Shown: piece after piece, positions 1 to 12,300 of the stretch
Position numbering within the stretch: the first letter of the stretch is position 1
Layout of the letters: each line of letters opens with the position of its first letter
Origin: Sipunculus nudus
Lineage: Eukaryota > Annelida > Sipuncula > Golfingiida > Sipunculidae
Assembly: GCA_026874595.1 (NCBI GenBank)
Contig: CM049317.1
Coordinates: 17,283,382-17,347,381, forward strand
Length of the DNA: 64,000 nucleotides
Direction of reading: 5' to 3'
Made by a program: the position numbers and the translations under genes
Notes under the pieces: model-generated
What the model was told of the DNA's origin: nothing
Databases searched by the model: none
The model's input: only the letters and a program-made list of their open reading frames with translations

Positions 1-134
1 ATTTCCATTGATACCCACATGTTGCTCTTAACCTAATTCCACAACCAAAAGAAAACATATTTTTCTTCATATCTGTATTTTCATACCTATTTTTAACACA
101 TTAACTTATTGTAGTTTTACATGATCATTTTCAG

Positions 135-305
135 AATTTCTCTTCACATAACAGCAGTAGTCATGTGGCAGTTAATCACAGACCAAGAACAGAGGTGTCC
201 CAGGGGGTCTTACTTACCCAAGCCCCTGCCTTACCCAGACCCCCCAGTGCAGCTGAGACCAGAAGGAGGCTCAGTGCCAACCAATCAGGGTGCAGTTTTG
301 GCTGT
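135..305 (+). CDS. ced-6: ced-6/GULP1 internal exon (candidate)
   Basis: A TTTTCAG acceptor is followed by 57 open codons starting NFSSHNSSSHVAVNHRPR. I ended the exon at the GTAATT donor after codon TGT because it leaves phase 0, which matches the next exon. The earlier GTGCAG donor at 290 would force a stop in the next exon. The content is low-complexity, rich in Ser, Arg, Pro and Ala, as expected for the linker after the PTB and coiled coil, but I do not recognise it as conserved. It could be an alternative or mispredicted exon. Confidence 0.5.
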
Positions 306-3300
306 GTAATTATTACAACCTTACCTTCGCATGGGGTTGCTAAAGTTTCTTGTGCATTTTAGTGTTCATATTTTTTTTATTCATGCACTATTCTGTTAAA
401 GTTCCTGAAGATTTCTTTACCCTAGAGTCAAGATAGTAGTTTTGATGATTTAGTGAATCATTTATGCTGCTCAACCAGAGGTTATACATGGCAGTCTTCG
501 GAGATTTCTTTTCAGATAACTCCTGATTTATATAGCAAGATTCTCATGGTTTGACCACCAGGGTTGGCACAGAGCAAAGAAGTGTGATTAGACCAATGAG
601 AGCGTGGTATCATATTGTGCATCCAGCTCCAAATTTAAACATGTGATTTTAAATGTGTTTTCTCATTTCTTTGAAAACACCAGTTCTGGCTGAGGGCCAA
701 GAATCAGACCAATGAGAGCTTGTGTCCTGGTGTAATCAGAAAAAATGAGAGTGGGTGTCATGGTGTAATCATGTGCATGTTTAAAATTTGGAGCTGGATG
801 CACAATGCAAAACCACACTTTCATTCATTTGATTACACTTCTCTACTTTGTGCCCATCTTAATGGTTGAACCTGGACAATCTTGCTATATAAAGCAGTGG
901 TTACACGAAAGGAGATCTGGGATGACTGTTGTGTGTTACCACTGTGTGGGGAGTGTATGAATCATCAATTTACAGTAGAGTTATATGCTGTCACTCAGAG
1001 CTGATCATCTTCAAGATTGTTCACTTCACAAGCTTCACAAGTGCTTTTTGTGTGATTAGAAGTGGTGTAGGACTCAAGTCTAGACTTTTGACTGATACTT
1101 GGACTCAGAGGCATCTTGAGTCCATCTTGAATACAGAAAAAAGTGATATTCTATAAAGGCATTAACATGTGCTAAATACTAACAGAATATTACAAAAAAA
1201 GACAAGTTGTAGCCTGCATAGGGAGATAACAAAAAATAAAAAACATATAGGATAATCTTAAATTTCCATTTTAAATTGAGAGTTGTATTAGACTGAGACT
1301 CCCACATGGGTTTCAAATGACTTGGACTTGAAAAGAAAGGATTTGGACATGAAACTCAAGGACTCAGAGTTTACTGAAACTCGACCTCAGATTGTGTGGA
1401 CTCCACTCCATCACTGGTGATTAGATATTGTTATAAACATTTTTTTTTGTGTGTGGAAGAAATCCTAATAAAAAATTGATCTGTACAGGGTTTACCCTTC
1501 AAGGTTATTCCTAGAACCACCTGGTGGTAAATAAACAACTTTGTGGTTTTCTTCTGAGATTTGCATTTATATAATCAAAACATTGAGCAGAAATGCATGA
1601 TTGGCAAAACCATGCCATGCATGTGTTTGTACATTTCCTTGATTGAAACCATATCCAATCATATTCCTTCCTGGCCTAACTGAAACTTCCTTTTAATCTG
1701 GTGTGAATTCCATTATTACTAAAACATTGCCGAGTTAAATTACATGAAATTTGTAAATTGTGCTTCCAAGTGTGTGTATATGCATATGTGTGTATATGTG
1801 TGCTCCTTTTGTATTTTTCACACATACACACAATTATGATAATGAACACATGATAACATTAGTTGCAAAATCTTATGAGTGATCTTTCATGCATATACAC
1901 ATATACATGCACATTGAAACACAACTTTATATATTGTACAGAGTAACAGGGCTAACCTGTGAAAAATTACTCAGGTTTTTATCATTGTAAATAAATGTTA
2001 CAGAAGTCAAAGATTAGGTATACTTTTGTACTATTTTAGTTATCCTTTATCTTCCTATTGGTAAATTTGGTACTGATTTACATTGTCCAAGCTGGAAGTA
2101 GCCATATTAAGGTTAGATGCCAAAAAGGGGGTGCCAAGTTAAAATGCACAAAAATGTAATAAGTTTAAGATATCTATTCACACTAGTTGTATCAATGTGT
2201 TGTAAAAAAACATTAGATGATTGAAAGATTTTGATCAATACTTAATCAATTATTTATGTACCTGCTACATTACCACAAAATATGCAGTTTAGAATTTACC
2301 TAAAATATTGACTGAGTAAATTCTGTCTAATTTGTATATAATGCTGTAAAGTCAAGGAAATGGGAAGGTTGTTGACACTTATTTGGTTACACAAGGTAAA
2401 GATTCAGTGCTCTTCACTTTTTTTTGCTCCCATCTTTGAGAGAATAAGAATATTTTTTGGGATGATGTGATTTCTTTTGGTTGTGCATAGATAAGCTTTT
2501 GTGATCGATTTTGGACATTTTTATTGTCATATTTTTTATTTAGTCCTTTTTACAGATAAACCAGAGTCAAGATGGTCTTGATTCATCACTTTGCAATAGA
2601 GCCCATCCATAATTCTTTATGCACTTATCACACATTCATTGCAATTGGGATGCATGTCTGCAGCAACAGCTATACAACACACATCAGAAAAGTTTGCATG
2701 TGCAGTATGGATTTACACATATACAGGCTCACTTTGCACAATTTAAAAATTGTACATGGCACTCTTATTCTAAATGCCTGATCACAGTATTTACTGTGAA
2801 CTTATTGACTTTAAACCTGGAATTTATGCATGTATGCAATATACAAGTAACAGAAAACTTGAAAATTTGGTCTTTTCTGAAGTTAAAAAACCTCTTTGCG
2901 TTACCTAATACATATACACAAAATTAAATAAAAGGTTATGTAGAATTGCACTTTGGAAGTAATGCATGATGAAAGTGAATGCTGCTGAAAGTGTTTCATG
3001 ATAACTTGAATGTTTATTATTATTATTACATATCAGGTAAGTAAAATCACAGTTAACCCTCCAGTGCACTCAAAATTGGCACCTACCTTGAATTCTTTCA
3101 TATGGTTAAATTCTTTCTGGTCAAACATATTGTCTACTTATTTTTATGCCCCGGCCACTTTGTGTTTACCCATGTCCGTCATTCCGTCCTTCCGTTTTCG
3201 TCATTCCGAAATCAAACAGTTGTACGGACTTTTTTTTTGCAATGCCTGCAGATATTGGCCTGATTTTTGGTGTGTGGGCAGATATAGACCAGTTACAGAT

Positions 3301-6300
3301 CGAGTTCACGTTTCGTCCCGGTTGACCTACTTTTGACTGTTTTACGGCTCCTAAACTTAGAAAATTTCATGAAAAATAGAAATATTCATGACAGATACAC
3401 ATGTACGGACTTTTTTTCGCAATGCCTGCAGATATTGGCCTAATTTTTGGTGTGTGAGCAGATATAGACCAGTTACAGATCGAGTTTGCGTTTTGTCCTG
3501 GTTGACCTACTTTTGACCGTTTTACGGCTCCTGAACATAGAAAATTTCATGAAAAGTATGAAATTTCATGACAAATACACATGTACGGACTTTTTTTCGC
3601 AGTGCCTGCAGATATTGGCCTGATTTTTGGTGTGTGGACAGATATAGACCAGTTACAGATGGAGTTCGCATTTCTTCCCAGTTGACCTACTTTTGACCGT
3701 TTTACTGCTCCTAAACTTAGAAATTTTCATGAAAAATAGAAATATTCATGACAGATACACATGTACGGTTTTTTTTCGCAATGCCTGCAGATATTGGCCT
3801 GATTTTTGGTGTGTGGGCAGATAAAGACCAGTTACAGATGGAGTTCATGTTTCGTCCCGGTTGACCTACTTTTGACCGTTTTACGGCTCCTAAACTTAGA
3901 AAATTTCATGAAAAATAGAAATATTCATGACAGATACACATGTACAGACTTTTTTCACAATGCCTGCAGATATTGGCCTAATTTTTGGTGTGTGGGCAGA
4001 TATAGACCAGTTACAGATCGAATTCGCGTTTCGTCCCGGTTGACTTACTTTTGACCGTTTTACGGCTCCTGAACATAGAAAATTTCATGAAAATTGAAAT
4101 TTCATGACAAATACACATGTACAGACTTTTTTTCGCAATGCCTGCAGATATTGGCCTGATTTTTGGTGTGTCGGCAGATATTGACCAGTTACAGATGGAG
4201 TTCGCATTTCATCCCAGTTGACCCACTTTTGACTGTTTTTTACGGCTCCTGAACATAGAAAATTTCATGTAAAATATATATTTTCATGACAAATACACTT
4301 GTACAGACTTTTCTTCACAATACCTGCAGATATTGGCCTGATTTTTGGTGTGTGGGCAGATAATGACCAGTTACAGATCAAGTTCATGTTTTGTCCCAGT
4401 TGACCTTTTTTTGACCGTTTGATGGTGCTCTAACATAGAAAATTTCATAAAAAGGTGCACATGTGTGGACTTTTTTTCGCAGTGCCTGCAGATACGGGCC
4501 TGATTTTTGGTGTGTAGGCAGATAATGACCAGTTACAGATCGAGTTCTTGTTTTGTCTCAGTTGACCTACTTTTGACCATTTGACTGCTCCTGAACATAG
4601 AAAGTTTCATGAAAAATATAAATTTTCATAACAAATGCATATGTACTGACTTTTTTTCCTCAATGCCTGCAGATACCACCCTGATTTTTTTGTGTGGGCA
4701 GATAATGACAGTTACAGATCGAGTTTGTGTTTCATCCCGGTTGACCTTACTTTTGATTGTTTTACGGCTCCTAAACATAGAAAATTTCATGAAAGACAGA
4801 AATTTTTATGGAAAATGCACATGTATGGACTTTTTTTCACAATGCCTGCATATACTGGCATGATTTTTGGTGTGTTGCTTGATAATGACCCATTACAGAT
4901 CGAGTTTGCATTTTGCCCTTGTTGACCTACTTTTGACCATATGACACCTCCTGAACTTAAAGAATTTTCCAAATTTTACAAATGTTTCTAATTTGCCCAA
5001 GGCGGGGGCATTCGTGTCGTTCCGACACATCTAGTATTGTTTCAGTTTCCAAATAATTATAAGCAAACCCTCTCAGTAAGAACTTTTGAAAATTTAGTAA
5101 AGATACAAAATAAGCTGAAAAAGGTAGTACTTGAAATGTGAATATAAATAGTGTCAGATTGTTTGAAATCTAAAAAACCAGTAAATGTAAACAGGAAAGG
5201 GTTATAAATTAACTTGGTTATTTTGACATATACAGTAAAATTCCTTAAATGAGCCATGAAAACACAACTCTGTAACTCAGCAATCTAAATGGACTGATAG
5301 GGACGTTTTAAGTAAGAAGTATATTGAAAACTTGACTTAAAAACTAATAATGTTGTATACACTCAACGAAAAAATCATTAGGATAAAAGCATATAAATGT
5401 GCAAACTGAAGAATCAACCATGGTGACCATTAATATTTCCTGTCCCTCAGACCTGTTGATTGAATGCAATGAGAAATTTACAGGTAGATTTACAAATGTA
5501 AATAGCTATAACAATCTATTGCACACCCTTTGGGTGTTTTTGAAATGTGAACATGTATGTTTTATGTTGTTTAGGTGCATTTAAAGGGACAAGAAGTTTG
5601 TAAGTGGTAGAGTGTTGGAACATTTACTGAAAATATTTGTCATATTTTTACTTTCAGCTTAGTTTTTGAAATGGCATGAGATACAACTCTTGAGAGCTGT
5701 GTAGGGTCTGTTATTTCAGTTGGGTGAAAGTGCTGCTACCCTTGAACAAAACAAATATTGGTCATACTTGCATTTTCTTGAGGCTTTAGGTAGTTTCATT
5801 CATAATATGATGACCCTTTACTTAAAATCATTTTCACAATAATAAGGTTGACCATCAGGTGGAACTTTAGTAGTGTACACAGAATACCTCATGCAAAATG
5901 CCAAAATCGTATACAAAATTTAAACTCCACACAGTGTTTTCTGCGCATATCGTATCCAGTTTATTCTTATCTGCCAAACTTTCAGAGTCATGCATACCTC
6001 TAGCCTAGACATATTTCCTAAGTCAAGCATATTCCTTGTAGTTATTTAATGAAATTTTGTAATATGTACAATATACTTTAAAATTTGCTGGCTTTTGAAA
6101 ACAGTCAAGTTAAAGAGTGTGCTCTTTTCTGTCAGAGGAATAAAAAAAAATCACAAGCAAGGATTTTGGACATGACATTTAAAAATTTGTAAGAATTTTA
6201 CCAATGCACTACTTAGGAAACAATATCATTGTTTTAAAAGTTTAGAAAATTTTGGCAATTGTTTTTCTTTTGCTAAAAGTAATTGCCAGTATAAGCTATT

Positions 6301-9300
6301 GTTTTTCAGCCTTTGCAAGATTTCATCCATATCCTTGTTTTAAGTAAAACAATTGTGCTCTCAGGAGGAACCACAGAGAGTATGTTGTCGTCATTTTTGT
6401 TAATCAGATCCTTAAGTTATCAGATCATTATTTCTGTTTCCCTTACATGATCTTGTTTCTTCTCAGGAAAACAACACCTTGACGAGCACACCGAGTCGAC
6501 CAACCGCGGCACCCGTTGTTGGCAGGAAGCTGGAGAACCTGGTGTTTGAGGACAACTTCACAGACCAGCAGCCACAGCCAGCACAAAACGGCACTGCTTC
6601 CCCAGCAACACCTGTGTGTAAGTGGAGTAATATATATATACATAGTAAAATAACAGTGTCAAATCTTGATCAATATAAACCAGCCAGGGTTATTTGCATG
6701 TGAAGGTATATCTGAGTTTTATGTCCCTGAAAATCCTTGAAGAATAAATGTACTACAGCCTTGATGATATGTAAGTTAAGATAATTTTGAATATTTCTTT
6801 GAAAAGACTTTGTAGTTTCTCCGCAGTGGCTGGTTATACTGCAGACCTACAGGAGTAAGGCATTCTCTAAAGTCTTACTAAAGTTGCAGTGTCCTAGCTG
6901 GTGTCTGCAGTGTCATTAATCCAGTTAGGGTAATATTAATATTGTGTCTACAATGGAATGTTTTGTATTCATCTTTGTAACACATTTTTGTAAATAGTAA
7001 GTAAAAGATATTGTGCAAACAGCTTTATAATCCGAATCCATTCCAATAAAAGACCTTGAATAATAAATTTGAATTTGGTAAACTGTATTTATTCTTGAAT
7101 GAGCATTATTTTGCATTGAATCTGTAATAAGACATTTTCTAATGCCGCTATCATATATGGCCTGTACAGGGAGTAAAATCAGCATTTTTGGCTATATTTG
7201 CTAGGTGCCTACAGGGTGTATGGATTTCTCGGACGCCAGTTGGCGCTGTATGGGCGCCATGGTGCCGGGCTAGCTGCATTCGATTCTTTGGCATTTTCAA
7301 CTCACCATAAGCCTGTGAAAGGCAGTAAACAGCCCTTACAGTCGCCTTACGGGCACTGGCTGGTATCTGTGCAGCATCTGTAAGAGTTTTCTCAGCAATA
7401 TTCTAGGGGTGCGCGATATGTGAAAAGTCAAACCGTGTTGAGTCAGAACGGCTACCTTGTGGTGAAATTTTGCCTCTGAGGTGTCCTCACGCTGTCTGAA
7501 TCTGAGCTGTTGGATATGTTAATACTGCCAAGGGGGCATTTATTTAAAAAAATGAATCTCTGTGCTCTAAAGCCAGCGTCTCAGAGTGAGTCAGGATCTT
7601 CCTTGGCCTAGAAGCAAGGATGCCCCTAAAAAAGTCCACGATAAGAACCTTGTGTTTCATTTTGCTTTCCATCTGACCCACATCTTTGCAGGTCGATGTC
7701 TAAACCTCGACTTGCACATAACCTTGCTTTCCTTTCCCTTTCTTATTGTTTGGCTCTTTCAGCTTCATATAAAGCCTCTATCACAACCTGCTGTGGACAC
7801 CACACAACAAAGATCACCATACAGTTATTGAGACTGCAGGAATACTTGCCCGTGTGTGGGAACAGCAAGATGTGTTCCTTATTCACACTGTATTCGCTTG
7901 GTAAAGTTAGCTAACCCTATAGAGGTGCAAAGACCCCTTACATCTTTTGCAGGTACCCTGGATGATTTTTGGGTGTAAAAAAATGGTACGGGCATTCTCA
8001 AACATCCGTACATCGATTGTATGCTGCCCGTACAGAGCCCATACATGGTTGCCAAACATGCAGTTACCCCTTCGACATAAGCGCTTGTGCTAATGTCATT
8101 TATGGTTGTTGCGGAGTCCCTGAGGCCTTGGAAAAACGCACAGTTGCCGTATGCCAACAGCACGGAGACCATTTCCCGGTTGTGACCTAGGCTTTAAGCA
8201 GGAAATAACATATATATATATATGTATATATATATGAGTTTATTTATTATAGTGTCATGTACAATAATACATGAAAAATATAATAAATGTCTGCTTATAG
8301 TACCCAACCCTCGCAGGGGTTTATATGACACTCAATTCTCTAGTCGATAATGGTGGTACAGGCGTACAAACAGTTCTTTCATATCTCCCATGCTTTGGCT
8401 ACAAAGTCACTGATTTCTTTAACACAGTTTTGAAGCAGGTATATAAATTGACTTTTAGGAGATAATCCTAACAACTCAGTTTCACTGTTATGAATAGATT
8501 TGTAAAGTTTCTCTCTTATTTCCTCATATTTTGGACATGAGCATATGAAATGGATTTCATCTTCAATTGAATTGTCCTCACACATGGTGCATATTCTTTC
8601 CTCGGGTTTTAATTTTCTAAATTTACCTGTGATTGCGTCTCGAATATTTTTAAACCTCCCAACTTCAATTTCTAACGGTAAGATTCCACATCTAAGCTGT
8701 GCCATTAAGGATCTCTTTTCTCGCGTTAAATAACGAGTGACATAAGGTTCAGTAGAGAATGAAGGTTTTAGTAATGCGTATGTTCTTAGTTTTGGCTTTA
8801 ATTTTATTTCTTCTAGCCACTTAGATTCGTAGAATTCTCGTAATTTTTTGCCAACATTTTCAATAGGACATACTAACCCCTGAGCAACAATATGCGATAC
8901 ATTCGCAATATCTAGAATTTCTTCTACTTTAGCTGACCAGTTGTTATATCTTAACTCCCGGTCCCAGTTGAAAATTTGTTTTACAAGCCTTCCTTCGTCC
9001 ATTAATATGAGCTTATTCCAAAATTTAAGTATTTTCATCTGGCACCTTTCTAAACTGGGGATCCACCCCATATCCCCAGTTAAACCTAGGATGGGACATA
9101 ATTTATGAACTCCTAGAAAATACCTTATAGCCTTGTTCTGAACTTTATCAACGGTCGGGGATTTACAGTGACCCCATACCTCACAAGCATAATCAAGCAC
9201 TGGTACTACGGCACTGTGATAAAGTTTAGTATAAGAATGATAAGAAACATTTTTGAAGTATTTAAATTTTGAAATTATATTCCCAAGTGCTCTTGAACCA

Positions 9301-12300
9301 GCGTCTGATAAAACATCACTTCCGGTTTTATAATCCATATGCTCCGAAAGATAAAATCCTAAATATTTATACTCCTTGACAATTTTTAAATTAAACTCGT
9401 TTAAATTAAATTTGGACGGAGTAAGCGATTTTTTACGATCACGGAAATGGATAACATTACTTTTAATCGGATTCGGATGTAGCTGCCATAACTTACACCA
9501 CGAGTCTAAGTACGAGAGCATACATTGTAGGGCACTAGCAGTCGGTGCCACTAGAGCGATGTCATCAGCGTACAGTAATATACTAATTTTAGTAAAGCCA
9601 CAAGTAATCCCCATGTTGAGCGAATTGATAACTCATACCAACTCATTCAGATAAATATTAAATATTGTAGGTGATAGGGGATCACCCTGGCGTACACCAG
9701 AACAGACCGTAAATTCATCAGTGAGCAGATCCGGATTAATTCTTACCTGTGCTTTGTTATTCTCATACATAGACTTCAATGCATAATATAGTTTACCATC
9801 AATATTTAACTCTAGCAACCGGTAAAGGAGAAGGTCTCTATTTATTTTGTCAAAGGCCTTTTCCATGTCGATTAGGGCTACAAATACCTCTTTGCCCATA
9901 TTAATGTAATTGGTCACAATGCTTGTAAGATTAAAAATATGTTCAACACATGACCGACCCCTTCGAAACCCATTTTGCTCTTCAGCTATTAATCCCAAAG
10001 AATCACAATACGAGGATATTCGCCTTTCAATTAATGCGCTGTAAACTTTCCCTACACAAGATAACAATGAAATACCTCTGTAGCTCAGAGGCTCATGAGG
10101 ATCCTTCCCTTTTTTCAAGATAGGGGCAATAAGTGATTTATTCCAGCAGGTAGGCACCGTACCTTTGTTAAAGCAAAGAGTAAATAGTCTATACATCATT
10201 AACATGACAGTGTGACTTCTTAGAACCTCGTTTGGTATAAAATCAATTCCAACACTTTTCCTATTTTTTAGGTGCTTAACGATGGATTCTATTTCATGAA
10301 AAGAAATCTCACAGTTTAGCATAATATTACTTTCATAGTGAGGGAGCTTCATTTTATTTTCTTCGCTTAAAATAATATATTTTATGTTTTCATGAAACCG
10401 TTTATCCAAATCCGATACCTCTGTCTGTTGGTATAATTTTAAGAATTCTTTTCCCCAATAGTTCCTTACAGTCGTCAAATCATACAATAAAACACCATTA
10501 TTTCTGACCGACAGTGGTATCCTTGACCTTTTTTGGGAACCCAAACGATTGACCAATCGCCAAAATTGTTTTTGATTTGTTTTTGCCACATTCTCAATAT
10601 CAGCCAACTTTTTTCTGCGGTAAATTCTTTCTTTACACCTTAACATTTTATCGAAACAACGCCTGGCCCGAGTAAATTCTTGTCTTAGTACAATATTATG
10701 TAACCCTTTCCTTACATGATTCTTCAAATTATGTTCTTTGTTCCGCATATTAATCCAGGCCTCTTCCAGTTTATCGTCCCAATACGACTTTATACTTATT
10801 TTACGTTTACTGGGCCTGCACATGTTCCGTGCCCTATTCTGTTTGGAGGGCAATCGGTCGTGTATTTCTTCATATATGATGCTACAAAATTGTCTGTAAC
10901 ACAGGTCTATTTCAACATTTTCATAAGGGCCAAGATTATTTTCAAAGAAAGCCTGAGCTTTGTTGACAAAAAGTTATTTATTTAAAATACTTTTTGGGAT
11001 GTCGTTGAAATTGATACATTTTTTTTAAAGTAGGAAGAGGGCAGTTCGGTGCCTCAGGCTGCATTAAACGATACATTTTCGTGCTAGTGTCAGAAGAAAC
11101 AATAAAATCAGTGTTGTGTGTTAATCTGACTGAAACAATGAGAATCGCATGATCTGGTACTTTACAATGTCCCTCGATCATACTTTGCAGTTTAAACTCA
11201 TCAATGACGTCAATACCATGACGTATCCTGAAACCAGTACATTTTTCGAGGGTATCATGACCAGTTATTATAAAATCAACGACTGATTTTCCCCTACCGG
11301 TGACTGAGGTGAAATCATTCATGTGTCTGTCTATTCTACCATTAAGTACACAAAGCATATTTTCTTTAAGGAATTCAATCAGGCTTTCACCATGAAGATT
11401 ACGAGTTTCATCTAAAATTTCTCTGGGTTCTAATTTTCTATCTCAGGAATAGTGTCTTGTAGTTTACCTAAACGAGCATTAAAATCACCAAGTATAAAGA
11501 CATGGTCAACATCATAACAAGAGTAAACTGCCTGTGTCAAATGAGCGAAAAAAGAATCACTATCCCTGCCCCACGGTGACTGTTCAGGTGGAAGATAACA
11601 AACATAAACAACAATATGACAGTCTGTGAATCTATGTACTAACTGTATCCCTAATATACCGTCTTTGGTCCTGTCAACAATCTGAATATTAAATGTTACA
11701 TGTAGATCTCGTCGAACAAATATACCAACCCCACCTGACCCTTTTTTCGCGTTTACATGGAGCATATTTCGATTGTGGCCATACCAAACATAATTATCAA
11801 GCTCAATAGTATCGTTATTTTTTAAATGAGTTTCACAAATACATATAATGTCAATGTTTAATTTCAGCAGAATTTTGCTCCTTAATTTTGCATTGTTCGT
11901 AGTCCATCCGTTCACATTCCAAACACACAAAGCGAGCAAATCGGCCTGGTCACACGAGAGTTGGGTATTCCCCTAATGGGTGTGTACAGGGATCGTGGCA
12001 CAGCTGGGCACAAACACCTGAGGGGTAGTTGCCGCTTGGAGGTTTGTCGGTGCGGGGGTGGTCAGGTGGGATCCACTGACCAGCGGAGGGCCCTGGGCTA
12101 TTGTAAGTCCGGTAGTTACTAAGGTATGCGGTGGCGGTAACGAAGGGATATTGACTCCGGCAGGGTGAGTGTGCATCACGGCACTCTGATCCGAGGGCGC
12201 GAATGCTTTCATACTGGGCATCCCTTGAGAGCCAGCTGTAGACATCTGGCCTTGCGACCGTACTGGGGCTCTTTGTAATATTTGCTTGTCTATTGTTGTG

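Larger units (their letters stand above)
306..6466. other. ced-6 intron
   Basis: This 6.2-kb intron holds an inverted-repeat hairpin (445-985), a possible diverged inverted repeat near 1040-1430 built around GGACTC/GAGTCC words, short GT/AT-rich microsatellite around 1770-1830, and the HINE-like tandem element at 3146-5034. I see no further exon in 5035-6466. Confidence 0.6.

Noticed and set aside
290-295. GTGCAG as donor of the first ced-6 exon.
   Set aside because: It would put the next exon into a frame with an immediate stop; GTAATT at 306 keeps phase.
3010-4863. Several 80-110-residue frames with shared CxYWPDFWCVGRYRPVTDR-type text.
   Set aside because: They are the 180-bp tandem units read in one frame because the period is divisible by three; the frames break between units.
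3146-5034. CRISPR-like array.
   Set aside because: Units are contiguous 180-bp tandem repeats without unique spacers, in animal DNA.
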